Assembly (NCBI GenBank): GCA_943789305.1
Contig: CALSTP010000001.1
Span: forward strand, 1,030,178-1,094,177
DNA length: 64,000 bases
Direction of reading: 5' to 3'
DNA from: an uncultured Flavobacteriaceae bacterium
Lineage (GTDB): Bacteria > Bacteroidota > Bacteroidia > Flavobacteriales > Flavobacteriaceae
Shown: one piece after another, positions 57,913 through 64,000 of the stretch
Layout: each line of letters opens with the position of its first letter
Numbering within the stretch: position 1 is the stretch's first letter
Position numbers and translations under genes: made by a program
The notes under the pieces: generated by a model
The model's database searches: none
What the model was told of the DNA's origin: nothing
The model's input: the letters and a program-made list of their open reading frames with translations, nothing else

Positions 57913-58945
57913 ATGATTCAACTAGAACAAAGAATATTTGCATTAGACCGTCTTGGAGAATTTCTTCGAAATATTAATCCAAATGATTCCAATTATGATT
58001 CTCTTTTTGAAGTAATCAACAGAGCAAAGAATGTTAATGGCTGGTTTTCAAGTAAGAATGTACTTTATGCATTTTCTCAATGGGGAGATTGCCTCAACAC
58101 AAAAAACTTGACCAAATGGACAAATTCCTACACTTTCTTGAAAAAACCTCCAAAAACTGTCGGTCTGGTTTTGGCAGGAAACATTCCCTTAGTTGGTTTT
58201 CATGATGTAGTAAGTGTTTTAGTAAGTGGTCATAAGGCATTGATAAAATGTTCCTCTTCCGACCCTTTATTAATCCCTTTTTTAATTAAAAAAATACAAG
58301 AATTTGAGCCCTCTTTTGTCAAATCTGTAGAGTTTACCAAGGATCGTTTTAAAAATTTACGACGGTATAATTGCAACCGGAAGTAACAATGCAGCTCGCT
58401 ACTTCGAATATTATTTTTCAAAGGTTCCAAACCTGATTCGTTCTAACAGAAACGGCATTGCTATTTTAGATGGCAGTGAAACCAAACAACAACTGGAGGC
58501 TTTGGCTAACGACATTGTTCAATATTACGGACTCGGTTGCCGAAGTACAGCTAAAATTTTTATACCCTATAAATACGACTTAAATTTAATTTTTGGTGCA
58601 CTATATCCACACAGTCATTTAATGGATTCTGATAAATTTGCTAATAATTACGACTACAACAAAGCGGTATATCTTATGAGTCAGTCCAACATCTTAGACA
58701 ATGGCTTTTTTATTCTAAAAGAAGATTCGACATATTCCTCTCCCGTTGCTTGCTTACATTATGAATATTATAAAGATCTCCAAACTTTGGAGAAAAAACT
58801 TATCAAAGAGCAAGATAGCATCCAATGCATTACTTCTAATCAAGAAAAAGAAAAGCATTTTGCCTTCGGAAAAGCTCAACATCCAAAACTTTGGGATTAT
58901 GCTGACGGAAAAAATACTCTAGATTTTTTAACATTGTTATCTTAA
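57913..58945 (+). pseudogene. LuxC-like acyl-CoA reductase with one frameshift
   Basis: The first part (57913-58386) carries the NAD(P)-binding half (TVGLVLAGNIPLVGFHDVV). The second part, open from about 58355 to 58945, continues IYDGIIATGSNNAARYFE with the catalytic Cys in YGLGCRS. Removing one A from A5 (58351-58355) restores a single frame reading DRFKIYDGIIATGSN, giving about 343 residues, the size expected for LuxC-family proteins of Flavobacteriia. These reduce acyl-CoA to aldehyde. All motifs are intact. The frameshift could be a genuine recent mutation or a sequencing error. serC follows 84 bases later. Confidence 0.82.
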
Positions 58946-59029
58946 ACTGTTAAGAAATTAATTAAAAAATATATATTTCCTATACGTTTTTAAAAGGGTT
59001 ATGCAGATATTTGCAGCTTAATAAATATT

Positions 59030-60094
59030 ATGAAAAAGCATAATTTTAGCGCAGGACCTTCCATACTACCTGCATCAGTAACGAAAAAAGCCTCAGAAGC
59101 AGTTATTGACTTCAACGGAATAGGTCTTTCTCTTATTGAAATATCTCATCGTAGTAAAGAGTTTATCGCTGTAATGGAACGTGCTCAAGATTTAGCTTTA
59201 GAGCTTACAGGCTTAAAATCTAAAGGATATAAAGCCTTGTTTCTTCAAGGTGGAGCAAGCATGCAATTCTTAATGACTGCATACAATCTTTTAGAAACCA
59301 AAGCAGGATACATCAATACTGGTTCATGGTCTAGCAAAGCAATTAAAGAAGCAAATCTTTTTGGTGAAGTAATTGAAGTTGCTTCATCGAAAGATCGCAA
59401 TTTTAATTTCATACCCAAAGGCTATGAAATTCCATCAGATCTAAATTATCTTCATATCACAACAAACAATACTATTTTTGGTACTCAATTCCAAGAAATT
59501 CCTGAAACGAATGTTCCTTTAATTGCAGACATGAGTTCAGATATTTTTTCAAGATCAATAGATTACTCTAAGTTTGATCTCTTTTATGCTGGTGCTCAAA
59601 AAAATATGGGTCCCTCAGGAACAACCCTTATTATTGTTAGAGAAGATCTTTTAGGAAAAGTTAGTCGTACGATTCCTTCAATGATGGACTATCAAGTTCA
59701 ATTGAAAAGCGATAGCATGTTTAACACTCCTCCCGTGTTTCCTATATACACCTCCATGCTAACCCTAGAATGGTTAGAAGAAAATGGGGGGATAAATCAA
59801 ATTGAAAAACACAACAAAACAAAAGCCGAACTAATATACAATGAAATCGATCGAAATTCAGCCTTCGAGGGTTTTGCTGCAAAAGAAGATCGTAGTAACA
59901 TGAATGCGACATTCAATCTTGCAGATGGAGTTGATGGTTCTTTATTTGATACCTTATGGAATCAGGCCGATATCAGTGGGCTTAAAGGTCACCGATCTGT
60001 CGGAGGATATCGAGCGTCAATATACAATGCCCTACCCCAAGAAAGTGTTGAACTTTTGGTTGATGTAATGAAAAAATTTGAACAAACTTTATAA
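59030..60094 (+). CDS. serC: phosphoserine aminotransferase
   Basis: The 354-residue protein is SerC, a fold-type I PLP aminotransferase making 3-phosphoserine from 3-phosphohydroxypyruvate. HNFSAGPSILP is the family start, GGASMQF the phosphate cup, and FYAGAQKNMGPSG carries the Schiff-base Lys near residue 191. It is 9 bases before serA, so serine synthesis is an operon. Confidence 0.96.
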   Translation: MKKHNFSAGPSILPASVTKKASEAVIDFNGIGLSLIEISHRSKEFIAVMERAQDLALELTGLKSKGYKALFLQGGASMQFLMTAYNLLETKAGYINTGSWSSKAIKEANLFGEVIEVASSKDRNFNFIPKGYEIPSDLNYLHITTNNTIFGTQFQEIPETNVPLIADMSSDIFSRSIDYSKFDLFYAGAQKNMGPSGTTLIIVREDLLGKVSRTIPSMMDYQVQLKSDSMFNTPPVFPIYTSMLTLEWLEENGGINQIEKHNKTKAELIYNEIDRNSAFEGFAAKEDRSNMNATFNLADGVDGSLFDTLWNQADISGLKGHRSVGGYRASIYNALPQESVELLVDVMKKFEQTL

Positions 60095-60103
60095 TTTATA
60101 TAA

Positions 60104-61054
60104 ATGAAAGTACTAGCAAACGACGGAATTTCTCAAACTGGAATCGATGCACTCCAAAACAACGGTTATGAAGTCATTACAACCAATGTAGCACAAGAGC
60201 AATTAATCTCTTACATCAATAAAAATGATATTACAGTACTATTGGTTAGAAGTGCAACAACTGCGCGCAAAGAATTAATCGACTCATGTCCTTCATTAAA
60301 GATTATTGGAAGAGGTGGTGTTGGAATGGACAACATTGATGTTGAATATGCCCGTGAAAAAGGTTTAAAAGTAATTAATACACCTGCAGCCTCTTCTGCT
60401 TCTGTAGCAGAGTTAGTGTTTGCCCATCTTTACGGTGGTGTTCGTTTTCTTTATGATTCAAATCGAAATATGCCACTCGAGGGAGAAACTAACTTCAAGG
60501 GATTGAAAAAAGCATATGCTAAAGGCTTAGAACTCAGAGGAAAAACCATTGGAATTATTGGTTTTGGAAGAATAGGACAAGAAGTAGCTAAAATTGCATT
60601 AGGAGTTGGAATGCGCGTTATTGCAGCCGATAAATTTATGGAAGATGCAACCATTAATGTTGAACTGTTTAACGGTCAGTCTATATCTGTTGATATTAAA
60701 ACACAATCCCAAGAATCTCTTCTTGCAGAAGCTGATTTTATAAGTTTACATGTTCCAGCACAAAAAGATTATGTTATAGGTGCTACAGAATTCAGTCAAA
60801 TGAAAAACGGAGCTGCGCTAGTAAATGCCGCCCGTGGAGGTGTGATCGATGAAGTTGAATTACTTAAAAATCTTGAAAGTGGAAAATTAGCTTTTGCTGG
60901 TTTGGATACTTTTGAAGAAGAACCAAAACCTGCAATGCAAGTATTGATGCATCCAAAAGTTTCTTTAACCCCACATATTGGTGCAGCTACAGGAGAAGCT
61001 CAAGATAGAATTGGAGAAGAATTAGCACAACAAATTCACGAGATTCTCGCTTAA
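60104..61054 (+). CDS. serA: D-3-phosphoglycerate dehydrogenase (short form)
   Basis: The 316-residue protein is a D-2-hydroxyacid dehydrogenase with GRGGVGMDNID, the NAD fold GIIGFGRIGQEVAKI, NAARGGVIDE and a catalytic His in LTPHIGAAT. It lacks the ACT regulatory domain, so serine feedback through that domain is not expected. Position behind serC supports 3-phosphoglycerate as substrate. Its TAA shares one base with the ATG of the next gene. Confidence 0.93.
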   Translation: MKVLANDGISQTGIDALQNNGYEVITTNVAQEQLISYINKNDITVLLVRSATTARKELIDSCPSLKIIGRGGVGMDNIDVEYAREKGLKVINTPAASSASVAELVFAHLYGGVRFLYDSNRNMPLEGETNFKGLKKAYAKGLELRGKTIGIIGFGRIGQEVAKIALGVGMRVIAADKFMEDATINVELFNGQSISVDIKTQSQESLLAEADFISLHVPAQKDYVIGATEFSQMKNGAALVNAARGGVIDEVELLKNLESGKLAFAGLDTFEEEPKPAMQVLMHPKVSLTPHIGAATGEAQDRIGEELAQQIHEILA

Positions 61055-61383
61055 TGAGTTATTTCGAAAGATTAAAAGCTAAATGGGACGTGAAGTCGAA
61101 TCTTCAACTGTTCATCATTTTTGTTGTATTCGCTATAACTGGCTCTTCCTCTGTAAAGGTTGCAAAACCTCTAATGGATTTTCTAGGAATTCATCTCAGT
61201 AGTTTTGAGAATATTTTTTTGGGGTCCTTGATCTATTGGATTATTAGAATCTTAATTGTATTTCCAATCTATCAAATATTGCTTCTGTTTTTTGGAATCC
61301 TTTTTTTTCAATTTAAATTCTTTTGGGATTTTGAAAAAAAAATACTGAGTAGAATGGGTTTTAAACGTTTCTTGAAAGATTAA
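61054..61383 (+). CDS. small membrane protein (DUF6787-like)
   Basis: The 109-residue protein has two or three hydrophobic segments (LFIIFVVFAITGS, FENIFLGSLIYWIIRILIVFPIYQILLLFFGILFF) between a basic N terminus (FERLKAKWDVKS) and a basic C terminus. It resembles the DUF6787 family of Bacteroidota. It starts with a one-base overlap with serA (TAATG), so it belongs to the serine operon. Function unknown. Confidence 0.7.
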   Translation: MSYFERLKAKWDVKSNLQLFIIFVVFAITGSSSVKVAKPLMDFLGIHLSSFENIFLGSLIYWIIRILIVFPIYQILLLFFGILFFQFKFFWDFEKKILSRMGFKRFLKD

Positions 61384-61504
61384 ATAGAATAAACTAAAAA
61401 TAATTTCAGAAACACAATTAAAATATTTATTTGAAGCCTTATCTAGATTAGAATTTAATTTTAAATTTTAAATAGAACTTTATTTTATTCGAAAGCCTAT
61501 GCAA

Positions 61505-62044
61505 TCACGGAGTTTTCAAAAGATGCAAATAATTTTGTTTCAATTTTTGAATCTTAGGGTTAATTACATAAGAACAATAAGGTTGTTCGTTGTGATCGTT
61601 GAAATAATTATGATGTTCCTTCTCTGCATTATAAAAAGGCATTTCTTCAATTAAATCAGTAACTATTGGATTATCAAAAGTACTTTTTTGAAGTTCAGAA
61701 ATAAGCTTTTCAGCAACTGTCTTTTGTTCATTATTGACATAAAAAATCGAAGAACGGTATTGAGTTCCTACATCATTTCCCTGTCGGTTAAGAGTTGTGG
61801 GGTCATGGGTAGCAAAAAAAACAGTTAACAAGGTTCGATAAGAAATTATTTGAGGGTAAAATAAAATCTTTACTCCTTCAGCATGTCCAGTTCTACCCGA
61901 ACAAACTTCTCTGTAGGCAGGGTTTTTAACCGTTCCCCCAATATAACCCGAAGTTAACTCCTCAACACCTTTCAAACGTTGAAAAATTGCTTCGGTACAC
62001 CAAAAACAACCTCCAGCTATATAAGCTGTTTCCAAAGAATTCAT
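61505..62044 (-). CDS. msrA: peptide-methionine (S)-S-oxide reductase
   Basis: The 179-residue protein is MsrA: GGCFWCTEAIF holds the catalytic Cys at the N terminus, GYIGGTVKNPAYREVCSGRTGHAEGV follows, and YHQ-like HHNYF occurs late. It has no signal peptide, so it repairs oxidised methionine in the cytoplasm. There is no fused MsrB domain. Confidence 0.95.
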   Translation of the reverse strand: MNSLETAYIAGGCFWCTEAIFQRLKGVEELTSGYIGGTVKNPAYREVCSGRTGHAEGVKILFYPQIISYRTLLTVFFATHDPTTLNRQGNDVGTQYRSSIFYVNNEQKTVAEKLISELQKSTFDNPIVTDLIEEMPFYNAEKEHHNYFNDHNEQPYCSYVINPKIQKLKQNYLHLLKTP

Positions 62045-62149
62045 AAATACAATTTAATAAACAAATATATTAACTAAATAAAATTAAAAATAAAAAAAAA
62101 GCTTTAATCTTTTAAAGAGAAAGGGATTATATATTAATTTGTAGATCAT

Positions 62150-62821
62150 ATGAAAAAACTAATTGTTGCGAAAAATATTCATAAAAAATTAGGAGACTTG
62201 AACATCCTAAAAAACATAGCTTTAGAAATTAATTCTGGAGAAATCATTGCTATTGTCGGACCATCAGGTGCAGGAAAAACAACGCTTTTACAAATTCTAG
62301 GAACATTATCTCGTCCAGATAAATCATCTGATGTTTTAATTCAAATCAACAATACGAACATTTTAGAGTTAAAAGAAAATGAATTATCACAGTTTCGAAA
62401 CCAAGAACTGGGTTTTATTTTTCAATTTCATGAATTACTGCCAGAATTTAATGCTCTTGAAAACGTCATGATCCCAGCTTTTATAAAAGGTGTTGGAAGA
62501 AAAAAAGCGGAATTACGAGCCAGCAAGCTTTTAAATCAGTTGGGATTACAAGATAGATTAAACCATAAACCAACTGAATTGTCAGGAGGTGAACAGCAGC
62601 GCGTTGCAGTAGCTAGAGCATTAATGAACGACCCTAAAATCATTTTTGCAGATGAACCCAGTGGAAATTTAGACAGTGCCACAGCAGATGAACTACATCA
62701 ACTTTTCTTTGATCTAAGAGATCAGTTTGGACACACTTTTGTCATTGTAACCCACAACCAAGAATTAGCCAATAAAGCTGATCGTAAAATTGAACTAGTC
62801 GATGGTAAAATTATAGTTTAA
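62150..62821 (+). CDS. LolD-type ABC transporter ATP-binding protein
   Basis: The 223-residue protein is a MacB/LolD-class ATPase: Walker [12 protein letters not shown] near residue 40, [15 protein letters not shown] signature and [11 protein letters not shown]alker B. These ATPases power lipoprotein release or substrate extrusion with FtsX-like permeases; no permease gene is adjacent. The stop codon at 62819-62821 is immediately followed by the next ATG. Confidence 0.88.
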   Translation: MKKLIVAKNIHKKLGDLNILKNIALEINSGEIIAIVGPSGAGKTTLLQILGTLSRPDKSSDVLIQINNTNILELKENELSQFRNQELGFIFQFHELLPEFNALENVMIPAFIKGVGRKKAELRASKLLNQLGLQDRLNHKPTELSGGEQQRVAVARALMNDPKIIFADEPSGNLDSATADELHQLFFDLRDQFGHTFVIVTHNQELANKADRKIELVDGKIIV

Positions 62822-63586
62822 ATGGAATTTGAGGAACTTAAAGAATTTTTAAACCTAAAAGCTGATTATTATCAATCTCAAGAATTTATCAAAGTAGACC
62901 CTATTCAAATCCCCCATCGATTTTCTAAAAAAAAAGACATTGAAATTGCTGGCTTCTTAGCAGCAACGATAGCCTGGGGAAACAGAAACAGCATCATTAA
63001 AAGTGGTAATAAAATGATGGAGTTGATGGAAGAATCTCCACACGATTTTGTTATCAATCATCAACCCAAAGATCTCAATCGATTCAAGGATTTTGTCCAT
63101 CGTACCTTCAATGCAGAGGATCTGAAATATTTTATACAAGCCCTTCAAAGCATTTACCAAACTCATGGTGGGATTGAAAGCTTGTTAGAAAAATTGACTT
63201 CAACAATGCCCTTACAGACCTCTTTACATTATTTTAAAAAAACTTTTTTTGAACTTCCTCATCAAGCTCGTACACAAAAACATTTAGCAGATCCTTTAAA
63301 AGGCTCAGCCGCTAAGCGCATAAACATGTATTTAAGATGGATGGTTCGTTCCAATACTTCAGGAGTAGACTTTGGATTATGGAAATCAATTCATCCCAGA
63401 CAACTTTCTTGCCCATTGGATGTTCACACGGGTAATGTTGCAAGAAAGTTAGGAATACTTAAAAGAAAACAAAACGATGCGAAAGCAGTCTTAGAGCTTG
63501 ATTACAAGCTCCAACTCATGGACCCTGAGGACCCTGTAAAATATGATTTTGCTCTTTTCGGTCTGGGAGCATTTGAAAAATTTTAA
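62822..63586 (+). CDS. TIGR02757 family protein
   Basis: The 254-residue protein matches TIGR02757, an uncharacterised Bacteroidota family: EIAGFLAATIAWGNRNSIIKSG, AKRINMYLRWMVR, GVDFGLW and CPLDVHTGNVARKLG. The latter part resembles helix-hairpin-helix glycosylase-like folds, so DNA binding is possible; this is inference. It directly abuts the LolD-type gene and is probably translated with it. Confidence 0.85.
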   Translation: MEFEELKEFLNLKADYYQSQEFIKVDPIQIPHRFSKKKDIEIAGFLAATIAWGNRNSIIKSGNKMMELMEESPHDFVINHQPKDLNRFKDFVHRTFNAEDLKYFIQALQSIYQTHGGIESLLEKLTSTMPLQTSLHYFKKTFFELPHQARTQKHLADPLKGSAAKRINMYLRWMVRSNTSGVDFGLWKSIHPRQLSCPLDVHTGNVARKLGILKRKQNDAKAVLELDYKLQLMDPEDPVKYDFALFGLGAFEKF

Positions 63587-63665
63587 AGCTCCTTAGATAT
63601 AAGTCACTAAGATTGCCTTTTGTTTTGTACTTTTGTAATCAGATTTGGATTTTGTTTTACAATTG

Positions 63666-64000
63666 ATGAAAATACTCCTAAAAAATGCGACTTTTATTGA
63701 CCCCAAGAGCGCATTCCATTTCTCTTCTAAAGATATTTTAATAAATGACGGTATCATTTCAGCAATTGAAGATGAAATTACTGATGATGAGGCTAAAATA
63801 ATATCTTATTCCAACCTTCATGTTTCAAGAGGTTGGTTTGACAGCAGTGTTTGCTTTGGAGAACCAGGTTACGAAGAACGTGAAACTCTCAAAAACGGTT
63901 TAAAAACTGCAGGATTAAGTGGCTTTAGTCAAATAGCCATCAATCCTAACACCAATCCAACTACTGACAACCAAACCGCCGTAGGTTATTTAAAAAGTGC
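63666..64000 (+). CDS. dihydroorotase-like amidohydrolase, partial (3' end beyond window)
   Basis: The 111 visible codons (MKILLKNATFIDPKSAF...) match the N-terminal composite domain and barrel entry of Bacteroidota class I dihydroorotase-like proteins (GWFDSSVCFGEPGYEERETLKNGLKTA). The usual HxH metal motif is replaced by DSSV at the corresponding GWFDSS, as in PyrC-like/PyrX types. The rest lies outside, so catalytic competence cannot be judged. TACTTTTG at 63628-63635 matches the -7 consensus. Confidence 0.8.
   Translation, partial: MKILLKNATFIDPKSAFHFSSKDILINDGIISAIEDEITDDEAKIISYSNLHVSRGWFDSSVCFGEPGYEERETLKNGLKTAGLSGFSQIAINPNTNPTTDNQTAVGYLKS

Overview
This 64 kb window is an A+T-rich, gene-dense chromosomal segment, almost certainly from a member of the Flavobacteriaceae (phylum Bacteroidota). 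The evidence is the gene set and local gene orders: a fused alpha/beta branched-chain 2-oxoacid dehydrogenase E1, a DnaQ/GIY-YIG fusion, a TonB receptor with a carboxypeptidase-regulatory-like plug extension, CSKDDD-type surface lipoprotein signals, a LuxC-like acyl-CoA reductase beside serC-serA, TIGR02757 beside a LolD-type ATPase, and promoters of the Bacteroidota TTG/TAnnTTTG type. No rRNA, tRNA, CRISPR array, prophage or intact insertion sequence was seen. One RNA gene, the small SRP RNA, lies on the minus strand at 33608-33703 with a clear promoter.

Layout. 1-16 kb: partial glmM, an AcpH-like protein, gamma-glutamyltransferase, uvrA, a LOG-family protein, a large M1-peptidase-like protein with a C-terminal barrel-like part, the E1 fusion, holA, a lone PD-(D/E)XK-like protein, a GT2 glycosyltransferase and an OmpA lipoprotein closed by a strong terminator. 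15.5-33.6 kb: a Sua5/YrdC protein and UvrD helicase, an M20 amidohydrolase, a patatin, recG, pheT, two small proteins, an SSS symporter, an ABC-F ATPase, a degenerate thioredoxin-fold lipoprotein, tag, transaldolase and an SDR. 33.6-42 kb: SRP RNA, glutaminyl cyclase and a thioesterase, then the only clearly accessory part: a decayed gene of unknown family (35.5-36.5 kb) ending in a long attC-like palindrome, then glyA, a CarboxypepD_reg-like protein and an LTA-synthase-type phosphotransferase gene broken by two frameshifts. 42-51 kb: smpB, pcm, a Gfo/Idh/MocA oxidoreductase, hydroxyacyl-CoA dehydrogenase, yggS, the exonuclease/GIY-YIG fusion, an ion channel with a zinc ribbon, miaA, a TIM-barrel isomerase and a split DUF1254/DUF1214 pair. 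51-64 kb: a three-gene outer-membrane uptake operon (His/Cys-rich secreted peptide, TonB receptor, surface lipoprotein), M28 peptidase, DUF1330, ychF, a ferredoxin, a frameshifted acyl-CoA reductase, serC-serA, msrA, a LolD-like ATPase, TIGR02757 and partial dihydroorotase.

Most of the window is housekeeping: DNA repair (uvrA, uvrD, recG, tag, the Cho-like fusion), translation (pheT, smpB, miaA, Sua5, ychF, SRP RNA) and serine/one-carbon metabolism (serC, serA, glyA). I found no complete unknown defence or mobile system. The best leads are the three-gene uptake operon, whose first product looks like a secreted metal-binding peptide; the decayed cassette with its palindrome; and the 937-residue protein whose peptidase-like domain seems to have lost its metal site. 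Three genes carry single-base frameshifts, nearly all placeable in short homopolymers, so sequencing error must be excluded before calling them biologically dead.
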